Notes: generated from the letters alone by a model not told the origin. A stretch of 64,000 bases of DNA from Rosa chinensis (GCF_002994745.2 NC_037093.1:43194384-43258383); one strand, 5' to 3'; positions 1-11,311 are shown, counted from the first letter of the stretch. Numbers and translations are program-made.

Positions 1-1331
1 CCTAGATATTTGGCCGAAAATTGTGAATAAAATTAGATTAAATCATGGGAAAATCAGCAACAAAATATTAGGGATTGATTTTGGAGCTTTTTAATTAGTT
101 GGATGACATAGCAGAGCTGACGTGGCGTTGTCTGATTGGCTAATGCTGTGTGGATCATTCTTGAAGACTTGGAGACTAAGTTGCCATCCTCCTATAAATA
201 GGAGCATTCTACACACCATCACACCACACCACAACACCACCACAACACAACACACCTCTCTCCCTCAGTAAATAAACATTAGAAAAATTCTCTCCATTCT
301 CTAGTCTTCAGAAGCTCTGCGTCTCAACCAAGGAGGAGAAGAAGTCATGCAATACATCAAGATCCTAGCCACCATCCACCCTTGTGTCGTCCCTAGAAGA
401 TTGCTTGCTTTCAAGGATCTTCAAGTTCTTCGTCTCAAGGCTTCGTCATTCATCTTTCACCGTGTATTTCCTACTTTCTTATGTTTTCCTTTGTTTGATT
501 TGTAGGGTTATGAATTCCAGTTAACATGACGTTAAAGGCAAAGTTTAAAGCCCATTTATATGTTTTGAAATAAAGTTACGATTTTTTTATGTTGATTGAT
601 ATGTTGCTTATGTGAGATTGCTTGATTGATTTTGGATTATAGAAAACTTTTGCATGTTTGTGTTCTTTGGTGGCCAACTTAGGATATATGCATGTAATTG
701 GAGCTAGATTTAAGTAGTAAAGGCTTTGGACAAAAGTCGAAATCAATTAAGGAGGATTGCAAATAGGTGAACTTATTCATAACTAGGTTGTGCACTTTGG
801 TTGACATCCTTTCTTTGTTCTTAATGCGTTGAATGTGTTCTTGATTAGCTAGCTTTCTAGATTATGATTGCATGTTCAATAGGATTGATTTAGGTGCTTT
901 CACTTGGATTAATTATTCAAGGAAAGTAAAAAATGGGAAATCGTTTGCTTTCTAATGTTTCACATGGTCAACTTCTTTCTCATGACATAGAAAATCAACT
1001 ATAGGATTTGTAATTGGATTTCTTGCATATGATTGTGGTTTTGATCTTTATTCCTTGCGTTCCACCCTTGTATATATGTTTTTACATTTTCTTTATTTTA
1101 TTTATTTTAATTTTCGAAACCCTAATGTTAAAATCCCCCTTATTTTATTATTTTGTATATATCTTTTGTTTTATTTTTGTAAATATTATACTTTGTATTT
1201 TTATTAATTCTTTATTTGTTTTTGCAATTACAAGTGTACCCTCAATCCCCGGAATAGAACGATCCCTATTTACCATATACTAACGATGACATTTTCAGGG
1301 TTAAATTATACTCTTCCTTTTTAGCGTATCA
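1..1331 (+). mobile_element. Ty3/gypsy-type LTR, left end outside window
   Basis: A TATA box (TATAAATA, 193-200) is followed by an A/C-rich leader and no long ORF, as in an LTR promoter with its R/U5 region. The segment at about 1235-1331 (CCTCAATCCCCGGAATAG, then ACGATGACATTTTCAGGG) resembles the 3' ends of Tat/Ogre-like gypsy LTRs as I remember them. The likely end is the CA at 1330-1331. No primer-binding site follows, so this is a 3' LTR or a solo LTR. The 5' end and any target-site duplication lie outside the window. Strand is inferred from the TATA box. Confidence 0.5.
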
Positions 1332-1600
1332 GGCATGTGTCAATTTTGTACTACTTGCTCAAATTTCAATATCGGTTAACCTTTTTGCTTAAAAAAATAA
1401 ATAAATAAATAAATAAGATACCAAATGCTAGAATGGAAAGTTCACTGGAAATTAAATTTCTTATTCCATGATAATGATAAAGGAACTACTTTCCTTTCCG
1501 CAAACCAAACAAGGTCTGAGAGTCCAGGTCATCATAAAACCGACTACTAGATGGCTGCGAGTTTTCAAGGTGAAAAACCTTGGGCCTGCGATGTTTGACT

Positions 1601-2162
1601 TAGGACTGTTAATGGGTCGTGTCGGGTCAAGGTATTTATCTTGTCGCAAGATACAAACCCAAACCCAAACCCAACCCATTTAATAACCGTGTCAAAAATT
1701 GAAACTCAAACCCAACCTATTTATTAAACGGGTTACCCATTTCCAACCCGCATAACCCATTTAATAAATAGATTGTATCGTGTTAGACAAAATGACTCAT
1801 TTAAGGGTTAACAATGCAACTCATTTAACTAAAAAATACATAAATTGATTAAATTCACTAAAAACTCTACAAGACGAAGGATATAAATAATTATATATAA
1901 TTCATAAATAATTAAATCCAATAATTATAAAGTAAAATATTTCAAATTGTCTAATCCTATGATCAAATACTCCCAACGTCTAAAATTTCAAGAAGAAGTA
2001 TAGCATAATCTGGTTATACGGGTTCACTTTGTGTTGGCGGGTTGACCCGTGGCCGACCCATTTATTAAATGGGTCATGACGGGTTGACCCACGGGCGACC
2101 CGCTTTTTAATCGTGCGGGTTTCAAGTCGTGTTATCGGATCGTGTCGGAATTGACAGCCCTA
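1601..2162. mobile_element. hAT-like nonautonomous element (MITE), 562 bp
   Basis: The termini are inverted: TAGGACTGTTAAT at the left and ATTGACAGCCCTA at the right, with G/C-rich GGGT and ACCC repeats inside both arms. It is flanked by an 8-bp duplication with one mismatch (GTTTGACT at 1593-1600, ATTTGACT at 2163-2170). Eight-base duplications and a T/CAGGGCTGTCAA-type terminus are typical of hAT MITEs. There is no coding capacity. Confidence 0.8.
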
Positions 2163-2170
2163 ATTTGACT

Positions 2171-3620
2171 ATTCTCATGTGACGGACCACGGTGGTTCAT
2201 AATAATCCTAGACTAGAGGGATCTCGGGTGAATTCAAATATCCATTGCAAAAAAAATAAAAAATAAAAACTATTTTGAGTAATTCAATGCACAAATGGGG
2301 TGCCAGCCACCAAAAACATGACAATAAACAGGGTATTTGAGAACAGAAGAAAAAAAGAGGTTATTAGAGAAAAAAAAATTCATGTAAAAGAATTTAAATG
2401 CAGGGCCGTTTACAATTTCTCTCTCTCTTTCAGAGCAAAAATTTATATGCGAAATCCACTCTCATGCAAGCATGAAAGGAAAACACTGATGTAAAGAAAG
2501 CAAAAGCAGTGAACGTGGGTTGAATTTATGGACGGATCGCGGATGAACAGTTGAAAGATTAATACTTTATTGATCAAGTTCGATTCATCAGTGCCCATTT
2601 TGTCATTCTTCTCTATATCTTCGAATTGATGGAGGTAGCAAAATGGGCACATATGATTTCAATTCCCATCTACGGTGCGTATGAATTAATTTCTTGCTTG
2701 TTATTGTTACAAATTCGATTACTGAATGAAATTGTTGTTCTTGGACATGTTGGCTTTCGAATTTTGATGAACGCTTGAATGGTTGATCATGTTGGTGGAA
2801 GTGGTCGCAGTTTTGGGATGCAACTCCAGCAGACCAGCACTTGAGTTAGTTATTGCACTTGGTTTCGGTTTTTTAATCTGAAAGTTTCCAGCTTGACAGA
2901 GCCTATGTTGCATAGTTTAAATGATAAATGTACAATCTTTCAAATTGTGTATGTTGAGAGGAGGCAAAGCTCTGCATACACCATTACTCTGTGTCATTCC
3001 AGATGCAAGAAATAAAATTAATTCAGGCTTATTAGGAGATTATCTTATCATATGGGGACTGTTCCCCGAAACTAGAAGCAGTCATGTGGAGATTCATAAC
3101 CACCATGCTTAATGCGCTAACCTTGTTAATCTTAATTACTTTTTTCGAAGCTAATACCGTGTTAATGTTAGAAGACTGTTATTTGTATTTAGTCATTTTC
3201 TGTTGGTTGAGACAAAGGGAATCTTGACAACTATAAGATCGATGCAGTTGCACGAAACACATGCATAGCCTCATATTCTGATGACTTGATAAGTGATCCA
3301 GTTCCCTCAAGTTTTGAAACCTTTTGAATTGGATCGTTTAATGAAGTTGTTTCTTTTCGATCATGAGCTAGGGATCGAACAGGTTATTAAAGCAACAGGT
3401 TATTGGAGAACTAATCTAGGCACTTCATTGAATTAGTTTCTATTTTAATCATCAAAGGTGCACAAGAAAGATGGAAAAAGTGTGACAGAATCACCCCATA
3501 TACTTAATTTCTGTCAAAAGAATTGTATTGATTTTGAATCTGAATAGAAAATACACATGTATTCGTATACCAGTATGTATATAGTTATGTACAAAATTGG
3601 ATGCTGCATTATGATTTCTC
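2171..3620. other. intergenic, nothing recognised
   Basis: AT-rich sequence with several chance ORFs of 63-69 codons on both strands and no shared motif. A minus-strand stretch at about 2720-2910 could be old coding sequence, but no family is recognisable. The last part lies downstream of the DUF241 pseudogene and may include its 3' UTR. Confidence 0.4.
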
Positions 3621-3623
3621 AGC

Positions 3624-4496
3624 CTAATCGTTGAATATGTTGAGAAGGGAAACTCTGGCTTTGATTAAGCGCCTAAAGAGGCACTCAAGTCGTTCTTCAA
3701 TATCTTGAATGTTGATCTCGAATTCCTTTAAATTTTTTTGCACATAATCAACTTGCATTGTGTTATCAGATGCTTTAGTCTTGTGACTCATGAGCAAGTG
3801 CAATGCAGCATCCACCTACTCAAGCTCATTCGTTTTTCTGACTTCTTCACATTCACATGCTACTTTTCTGGGCTGCACCTACTTTGAAACTAAGGACCAA
3901 GTGCTTGACTTTGATTTCAAATTTGAACTAGCTATAAAGGAAAACAAGGATTCAAAAACAGCAGAGGTGACTGCATCTAACTCTTTCAACATCTTGACAA
4001 TGGCTGGAGTCTCATGAGTTTTGTCTGTGCTCTTACTGTCTCTGAGCTTTGAGGCTTTGTTGATTGCCTTCTTGACATCCTTCCTACAGGTAAGGTATTT
4101 TGAAACCTCACTCATAAAGCTCGTGTCAACTCCCCGTCTTCTGCTCCTAATCGATCGAAGTTCATGTGTGCATTCCTTTGTTTGCAGCAAAGCATCCTTT
4201 ATGATGCCACACACATCCAGGAGCCTTGAAGATCCATCAAGTAGTTGATTGATCCATGTGTCTCCGCACTCTTGTTTCAAGGCTTGTTGGTTCAGCGGCA
4301 AAAGAAGAAACTTTTCCGCGCAGTCATGTATATCTTGAAGGCCACTTAGTTTGTGGCTTATGGATGATGATGATTCTAAAGCTTTTAATCTGCACAGATG
4401 CTCGTCAAATTCAGTAACAAAGGGGTGTGATGTTGATGGCAAGCTGTTTGACCGAGTATGGTTATGTGATCTTAGGTTTAAAGGAGAGGCTGCCAT
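3624..4496 (-). pseudogene. DUF241/BPS1-like gene with two in-frame TAG codons
   Basis: One continuous minus-strand frame of 291 codons runs from ATG 4494-4496 to the stop at 3624-3626, broken only by TAG at 3879-3881 and TAG at 3816-3818. The N-terminal part (205 codons) has the plant DUF241 pattern: a Ser-rich start containing NHTRSNSLPSTSHP, then KALESSSSISHKLSGLQDIH and WINQLLDGSSRLLDVC. The last 63 codons carry the expected C-terminus (DAALHLLMSHK, IQDIEERLECLFRRLIKARV). The total length matches intact relatives (about 280-290 residues). No indels are seen, so the lesion is two nonsense codons 62 bp apart. The family is plant-specific; BPS1 relatives are linked to root and shoot signalling, but the role of this copy is unknown. 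The gene could instead give a 205-residue truncated product. Sure of family, fairly sure it is disabled. Confidence 0.8.
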
Positions 4497-4589
4497 TTTC
4501 TTTATTGGAAAAGAGAAAGCCTTGTACTTGCTGAATGTTCAATACAGTCTAGTAGTTTGCCTTGTTCGATCCCCATTTTCCATTGCTGA

Positions 4590-4601
4590 ATATATATATA
4601 T
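4590..4601 (-). promoter_or_regulatory. possible TATA box of the DUF241 pseudogene
   Basis: The run TATATATATAT lies about 95 bp upstream of the ATG at 4496, a plausible TATA position for a minus-strand transcript. TA runs are common here, so this is weak support. Confidence 0.35.
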
Positions 4602-4619
4602 GACACAGTTTGAGAGTCT

Positions 4620-5426
4620 AGAGCACTAACAAGTCAATGAGTGGCAAGTGGCAACATGATTTCGATCTGGATCCAGAACTATATCAGCGATGTTTATGCA
4701 ATGTCTCCTCAACAGCAGATCATCAAGCCATTGCCCAACCATATTATGCTTCTAAACATTCAGTTAGCCAGTTAGGTAACAGTATCATGTGATACATTGC
4801 ATGTTTAACCATAAAATAGAAGCACACGACTGATATTTTACCGTCTTCTGTATAAAAAAGAAAGGCTATAACTCTTGTATCCAGCATTCCAGCTCTGCTT
4901 ACCTGCATCCTTGTTATCGCTCTGCCCATGAAACACACACACACACACAACTATGATTTTATTATCATATAAGGTTGTAGAACAATATTTTAAATTAAGT
5001 AATATCATAACCTTGTGGCCGTATTGCCTCTTTCAGAATGATTCATCATCTTCCGGTTCCTACCTACTGGTTTTATATCAGAGTCATATGTAGCCATTTT
5101 GACTGCTCAACGAAACAACCTAGTACTTTATAAACCACCAAACCACAATTTACTACACAGGAAGTTACCTTTGAGGAGCCAACATGACTGGCTACAAGCA
5201 CTACTGATTATGTACTCAGTCTTAACTGTCTTTGCATTTGAATCCAATGGTTAGATAATAATAAGACAATAGGAATACGTTGTTCTAAATACATTTAAAT
5301 TCAGAGTTGGGTAATAATAAGACAGTTGAATTTTCATGAGGCGTGTTTACAATTTAGTCACGTACGTACTATTATTAAGATGACCGTTATCAATTAGTTT
5401 TAAGTTTTAACAAACTCCCATTGCCA
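4620..5426. other. intergenic, no gene seen
   Basis: Contains a short CA repeat (about 4936-4949) and AT-rich sequence. No frame with recognisable protein content. Confidence 0.4.
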
Positions 5427-7125
5427 TTATATATCAGCAACAGGACCAAACAGGTAGAGCCATGGGTCATCAGGATAGTCATTAACCATTGGTTGGTACA
5501 TTTTGACAACTTCAGCATCGACTGCCTCCGACGTTAGATAATTGAAGTACGTGCCCATAGGACTCCTGGCAACTTGCCTTTACTGCTAGGGCATTCTTTT
5601 GTTTGTCGAACTCTTCCACAGCAATAGTCATCCACCACCATAACAATCCTTCAACCAACAACTCTCGCGTCCACTTTTAATGCGCTCCTGCATCAGCTCC
5701 TGGTATTCATCTTCATCCCAAATATTAACATACTTTCGGGCTTCATCAAACACTAAATAAATTTCTTTTTTGTTTTTTTGGCAGAAGGGAGACGAGATTT
5801 CGTTATGATGCATCATACAGTTGCTGGTCAATTCTTGTCTTCTTGATCATCCAAAAGCTCTTAATATTTCTCTCTCAGACTTAATAATGTGCAGTCTTAT
5901 CTGGTGCGCTCTATTAACTTGTTTAAGGAGCCCAAGGTGCTGTCGGAATAGAGGATCTTTTACATTTTTGTATTGAACGCTATTCAGTTGTTGGGATCTT
6001 TTAGAAACAAGATACTGGAGCTCTCTAAACGATAGCTCTCGTTTTTCTTGGTAAAATAATCTGGGGTTCACATCCAAAACTAATTGACAATGAATGGAGT
6101 GGCCCAAACCCTTATAAACTCTTAGGCAATGTCTCATTCCCATTTTTCCCATTTGAGATGTATATATTCTCAACACGCCCCCGCACGTGTGGCGAATTTT
6201 CAAACCATACACATGGACAACTTTGAGTGATGTGGAGCCCGTGTGCCATTAGACATGCACACGTGGGTAACCCGCTCTGATACCATGATAAAAAAGTAAT
6301 CTGGGTTCACATCCAAAACCAATTGGCAATGGATGGAGTGGCCCAAACCATTATAAACCCACTAGCAAGGTCCTATTTTTCCCATGTGGGATGTATATAT
6401 TCTCAACACGCCCCCTCACGTGTGGTGAATTTTCAAGCCATACACGTGGATAACTTTAGGTGACGTGGAGCCCGTGTGGTCGTGAGGCATGCACACATGG
6501 GCTAACCCGCTCTGATACCATGATAAAATAATCTAGGATTCACATCCAAAACCAATTGGCAATGGATGGAGTGATCCAAACCCTTATAAACTCTTAGGCA
6601 AGGTCTCATTCCCATTTTTTCCATATGGGATGTATATATTCTCAACACGCCCCCGCACGTGTGGCGAATTTTCAAACCATACACGTGGACAACTTTGGGT
6701 GATGTGGAGCCAGTGTGATTGTTAGACATGCACACGTGGGTAACTCGCTCTGATACCATGATAAAGTAATCTGGGGTTCACATCCAAAACCAATTGGCAA
6801 TGGATGGAGTGGCCAAAACCCTTATAAACCCATTAGCAAGGTCCCATTTTTCCCATGTGAGATGTATATATTCTCAACACTTCTTCACCACCGTACCGGC
6901 CAATCCAAAAGCAATTAGTCGTTGAGTTTCCTTCTACAACCCCAAAAGGTGGTGTGCTATCATCCTTACGGTGAGGCCTTGGCGGCGTTCCTCCTCATCT
7001 ATCAACTTCAGCACAGCCTTTGGGGTAGTCTTGCTACTACTAAGCCCACCGAGCTGTATCACCGCCTCCACGACCCGCCGATGATGCTCCAAAGTTCATG
7101 ACGATGACATCTTTTGAGGTGCCAT
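5427..7125 (-). pseudogene. degenerate GARP (G2-like Myb) gene relic split by a TRIM array
   Basis: Reading the minus strand from ATG 7123-7125, the start MAPQKMSSS is followed by a TGA exactly where a GARP domain has its Trp. The frame continues TLEHHRRVVEAVIQLGG, then KTTPKAVLKLID and GLTVRMIAHHLLG. This matches the layout of the GARP DNA-binding domain (W-T-x-E-L-H, then VPK-I-L-x-L-M, then GLT--V-SHLQ). The frame is then broken by a TAG, by the TRIM array (6049-6879) and by frameshifts. Downstream pieces stay open in shifting frames (LQYLVSKRSQQLNSVQYKN; EDEYQELMQERIKSG; EVVKMYQPMVNDYPDDPW) and end at TAA 5427-5429. GARP proteins are transcription factors (type-B response regulators, KANADI, PHR). 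I cannot say which subfamily. The downstream pieces are assigned to the same gene only by order and strand. Confidence 0.45.
6049..6879 (-). mobile_element. tandem TRIM retrotransposon: four LTRs, three internal domains
   Basis: Four near-identical blocks of about 121-127 bp (6049-6175, 6286-6408, 6521-6647, 6759-6879) begin TG and end CA on the minus strand (TGTTGAGAATATATACATC at the 5' end). Each internal spacer of about 110 bp starts right after an LTR with TGGTATCAGAGC, the standard primer-binding site for initiator tRNA-Met (plus-strand complements at 6274-6285, 6509-6520, 6747-6758), or CGAGTTA in place of CGGGTTA just beyond it. Each spacer ends in a GGGGGCG purine tract before the next LTR. 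This is a terminal-repeat retrotransposon in miniature, multiplied head to tail with shared LTRs. Flanking 5-mers TTTCT (6044-6048) and CTTCT (6880-6884) look like one target duplication with one mismatch. No protein is encoded. Confidence 0.87.
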
Positions 7126-7493
7126 GTATAGGCGTTCAAGGGTGACTTTATTAGAAGAAAACAATGCTTCAGCCCTTTTCTATAATACCCCAAGCAAGAA
7201 GCCAAGAAGATGTGGAAGTCAAGATAAAAACTTCTATAGAAACACCCCGTCAGGCTTAACAGCTCCGCTTTTAGGCATTGTGTACTCCAACTTTTTCTTT
7301 ATCACCGCCTAACAAGATGAAGGTATCCATGCACTGCTTATGGTGCTCCAACGTCTTGTCCACTTGAACATTCTTGGTATAGTCATGTTCATCTTGATAG
7401 AAAATGTGGTTGCTAATTTGTTTTTGGATATGGTCAAGTGAACCCCTTATATAGTGATCGAATGTATGTCTCAATCCCTTATATCCTGGCTTG
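7126..7493 (-). other. unassigned, possible relic of an exon
   Basis: A 76-codon minus-strand frame (7271-7501) containing GSLDHIQKQISNHIFYQDEH is open but matches no family I know. It lies upstream of the GARP relic on the same strand, so it could be part of it. Its upstream end abuts the copia fragment. Confidence 0.2.
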
Positions 7494-8115
7494 CCTGACA
7501 TTGCCTACAATATCAACTTAGTTTGTCAATTCATGCAAGCTCCTATTGATGTTAAAGGCATTGTTCATTTTCTTGCTGTGAAACTCATCCTCCGTTATGT
7601 TAAAGGCACTTTGAACTATGGTATTACATTCTGGGCAGCTCCTCTTGAGTTGAGAGCTTACACTGACTCTGATTGGGCTGGGGACCCTAATGATAGAAGG
7701 AGCACTACAGGATTTGTCATTTTCCTTGGAAACTGCCCTGTATCTTGGTGTTCACTCAAATAAACCTCAGTCTCTCGTTCTTCCACTGAAGCAGAATATA
7801 GAGCTAGTAATGGCTGACACTGCTTTTGAGGTACTTTGGCTTCGACACTTGTTGAATGACTTGCATGTTCCACTGTGTGACAATGTTTTTGCTCTAGCTC
7901 TTGCCTCTAATCCTATTCACAACTCCAAAGTTAAACATGTCAAAGTTGATATCCACTTCACTCGTGAGAAAGTTGCTCGAGGAGAACTTGCCTTGCAGTT
8001 TGTTCCATCACTTCAACAACTTGCAGACATCCTCACAAAAGGACTTGACTCGCCTCAGTTCAAATATCTTTGTTGCAATCTTATGGTTGGTTCCCACCAT
8101 AAGCTTGAGGGGGGC
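7494..8115 (+). pseudogene. Ty1/copia pol fragment (end of RT and RNase H), frameshifted
   Basis: The frame opens with PDIAYNINLVCQFMQAP, then LRYVKGTLNYGITF and AYTDSDWAGDPNDRRSTTGF, the usual junction of copia reverse transcriptase and RNase H. It hits a stop in the segment for SWCSLKK. It resumes in another frame with SRSSTEAEY, and after a further 4-bp insertion as MADTAFEVLWLRHLLNDL and KHVKVDIHFTREKV, ending ADILTKGL. Everything upstream of RT motif region 7 is missing, so this is a 5'-truncated copy next to its 3' LTR. It has at least two frame breaks and cannot code. Confidence 0.9.
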
Positions 8116-8451
8116 TGTAGGAATCAACAGGTCAAGGTCAACAATGAAGTTAAGGTCAATGGTTAAGCCAAACTCATTTCAGATGAATCCACATGTAGAG
8201 CTGAGATTGTCTAGCAAGAAATGTTTGTTAGGACAATTGTTGACAATTAGCTGTTCTGTTAGTAATTAATTACAATTAGTGGTAATTAGCTATAGTCTCT
8301 CCTATATATAGTGTAAGTAATTAGCAGTGTAAATCATTACGTCAATCATACAATAACAAACATCATCTTCATCTTTCTTCCTTCTTCTTCTTCTTCTTCT
8401 TCTTCTTCCTCCAAACCATATACTTCAGCAAATCCTACCTGGATTCCTACT
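8116..8451 (+). mobile_element. 3' LTR of the copia fragment
   Basis: A purine tract (GAGGGGGGC, 8107-8115) precedes TGTAGGAATC at 8116. The right end GATTCCTACT (8442-8451) is the inverted partner with the last base changed. Inside are a TATATATAG promoter-like site (about 8303) and a CTT microsatellite (about 8376-8409). The length of 336 bp is usual for copia LTRs. The 5' LTR is absent. Confidence 0.7.
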
Positions 8452-8738
8452 CCATGTGGCATTTGGATAAAATTAGAAATGAGTGTTAGTGCATGTGGTT
8501 TGTAAAATGGGTAGGGAAGTGGAGTCCTTACTCAACATGGATTTCTTAAGAGTAAGAAACTCATCAGTGTCGTCGTTTCTTTCGGGTTAAGAAACTCAAC
8601 ATAGTCCAGTGGGCCGCGTTCCACATTAGTGTCGTGGTTTCGGGTGTGGTCGTTTCGGGTCTCTCTCCTTTTCGTTTAGGGTTTTACTATTCTGTTCATT
8701 CACTTCAGGTATACGACGCCATAGGAGGAGGAATAGCA

Positions 8739-10027
8739 ATGGCTCTTCGCTCTATTCTCGGGGAGTTAAGGAATAAATGTATTCAGAAGAGTACAAGTAA
8801 TGTGATGGTTAAGGCTATTGGCACTTTGGCAGCTTAGCTATCAACAACAATTACAACGCCGCCGTTGCACTTATACTCAGAGCCGGGCCTGAGGGCTACT
8901 AACTGAGGCAGCAGCCTCAGGCCACCGGCTCCCGGGGGCCTCCAGAGTTTCTGTAAATATAATATAGATAGTATATATACATACTATTTGCTTCACTAAA
9001 CAAGAAACGCGGTGTTGCTCTAGCGGAAATGAAGAGAGTTCACTCTTCCCCACCAAGGTTCGAATTGTGTTCCAGTTCCTTCTTTTTTTTTGTTTTTTAA
9101 ATCACTATCCAACAACTTCATCCTTTCAGTTTTTTTTTTTTAATTACCTATTTTACTTGGAACTTGTGGCCCAGCTCACTTTTTTTTTCCCCTTTTCCTA
9201 TTCCATATAAACTTTTCTTTTCCTTTTTTCCATATGAAGAACTATTCCATTTTCTTCTCCGTATGGAAAACTAACCCAAATTAAACTTTTGTAGGGAATA
9301 AATATTAATATACTTTTGTTTTGTTATTAACTTCATCTTTACTTTTACTTTTATTCACATGATTTTGTACTGTTATTTGGAGTGAAATTATATATATATA
9401 TATATATGTGGCCACATTTTTACTCTTCGCCTCAAGCCGTTAGAATCTCAGGACCGGCCCTGCTTATACTGGTCACTTCTTCCGTCACCCTCAAGATTAT
9501 GGAAGCCATGAAAACAAAGAAGAGCTAAAGAAGCAAAAGGTACTTCACCGCGTACTTATTTAGTACAATATATTACAGCACGCATGATGTTGTATGCTCT
9601 AATATATGGATTTATCAGAGTAGAGATTTAGTTTCTATATGGATTTAGGTGGACCAGAGAGTCTACCCGTTTTGCCGTGGAAGAGTTCAACAAGTAAAAG
9701 TAATTTTGAATTTATGGAAAGCTTTTGTTGTTTGAAGTTTCAAGTAAATGCTAGTGTTATGTGTTGGCTTCTCTTTCAGAATGCTCAACTCCAGATTGTG
9801 ATCGAGAGTTATCCAGGCAGAGAGGCACGTACTGCTTTCTGGGGACAGCAGTACTTATTCTGTAATTAATGATCGTTCAAGGCAGCTGATGATGCTGGTG
9901 ATGCTAAAGTTTATAATTACCACGCTAACGTTCCGATAAGTTTCACGTACAGACGGCATGAATTTGGAATGGTTTCATCTTGTCAGCGACTATGGCAGTC
10001 ACTTAACACTATTTTATCACCTAGCAG
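8739..10027 (+). pseudogene. unidentified gene relic, first exon split by a hAT element
   Basis: After an acceptor-like AG, an ATG at 8739 opens MALRSILGELRNKCIQKST, which resembles an organelle-targeting start rich in Arg/Lys. The frame then stops. One frame over it continues through the hAT insertion point: if 8878-9470 (the element plus one duplicated 8-mer) is ignored, codons read on into GHFFRHPQDYGSHENKEE and end LKKQK at a GT donor (9540). Further on, an open exon ends at GT 10028 and includes AKVYNYHANVPISFTYRRHE. I do not recognise the family. One frameshift plus the insertion make it a probable pseudogene. Confidence 0.35.
8878..9462. mobile_element. hAT-like nonautonomous element with 8-bp duplication
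   Basis: Terminal inverted repeats CAGAGCCGGGCCTGAGG (left) and TCTCAGGACCGGCCCTG (right). The flanking duplication is a perfect CTTATACT at 8870-8877 and 9463-9470. No transposase is encoded. Internally it holds a tRNA-like segment with A-box-like (about 9013-9026) and B-box-like (GGTTCGAATTG, 9057-9067) sequences followed by T runs. Confidence 0.9.
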
Positions 10028-11140
10028 GTAATTACTTCTGACATTCTCCATTTACAAATCAATCTAGTCAAAAATTTAATCGAGCAAGGTGATGTAGAGG
10101 TGGATGGTTTGAAAATGACATTAATTCATGTGATTAATTAACTAGTTCTCATTTTATATTTTCTTCTGAATCGTGAATTTCATAATAACTCTTAAAGATT
10201 AATTTTGCAAAAAATGAACCAATTCTAATTAAGTTAGTTTTGTCACTCAATTGTATGAAATGGCGATCAGTACAGTTATGACTGTTACTGAGGATGAAAC
10301 ATTTATTCATTTAATTGATACTGATGATCAACGAATTGAAAGAAACCAAATTGATATATTGAATATATTAGATATGATTCTTAAGGAGTGGTTTCTAAAA
10401 AGAACGTATGACTGGGACTGGGTTTATTACAATGTGGTGACAATTTGTAAAAGAATATATAAAGATATATATTCTTTTAACTTATTTTTACTTGATTTGT
10501 CAAAGGTTAAAACAAAAAACAAAGTATTCACTATCATCGTCTACAAGTTTAAAATTTCTTGTTTCTAACAATTAAGTTAGAAACCTTTCAAAAAAACAAA
10601 AAAAAAGTTAGAACATTCGGCCCTAAACCAATTAGGTATGATAAAAATTCTCATTACGCTTGCTAATTGTGAATATGTAAAAACTAATTTCTCGTGATAG
10701 ATTATATATAATAGAAAAATGATTATCCTGCTTAACTGGGGACATAGACCTTATCACTTTGAAATTTCAATGGAGGAGAACATGAGACAAGAAACAACCC
10801 CTTCATTTCCCAAAGAAAAATAAAAACTAACCAAAAACGGAGTTGGACTCCCATACCCAAGTAAAATGGAAAGCAAAAAAATTAAGACTTTATTTTTTCC
10901 AAAGCAATCAGAGGTAATAAAATTTTGCGTTCATATTCTAACGGAATTCAAGAAACCCATGAATATAAAAATCGTTGAAAGCACACCATATATTAAAATT
11001 TTAAGACAACCGACATTAATATTGCACTCTAGGTACTGATGCTTTGGAGTTTTCAATATTTCTTGCAATAAAAATATTGATATCTTTCTCTCAAATGCAA
11101 TTTGTGTTGTCTCGAATTTCTGCAAAGGATACTAAGTAAT
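10028..11140. other. intergenic, no recognisable gene
   Basis: A plus-strand frame at 10251-10568 (105 codons) is the longest. It is Ile/Lys-rich with no motif and could be an intron-flanking or chance ORF. The rest is AT-rich. Confidence 0.35.
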
Positions 11141-11311
11141 GGAAATTATTCTATGCACCGATGGTGTAAGTGACCCAACCCTTATAAAATAATCTCAACC
11201 CTTGATATTTATTATCAACTTTATTTTTAATAAACAAAAAGTGAATTTAATGCAATCTAACCATTCATTTATGTTGGTGCAAATGCACGGCGGTGCTCTG
11301 AATAATCTCTC
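11141..11311. mobile_element. small TIR MITE, 171 bp
   Basis: The ends GGAAATTATTCTATGCACCG and CGGTGCTCTGAATAATCTCTC are inverted partners. A 10-bp direct repeat ACTAAGTAAT flanks it (11131-11140 and 11312-11321). A 9-11 bp duplication is typical of Mutator-like MITEs. Confidence 0.7.

Noticed and set aside
10251..10568. 105-codon ORF
   Set aside because: Possible exon, but no motif, no splice context tying it to the 8.7-10 kb relic, AT-rich composition.
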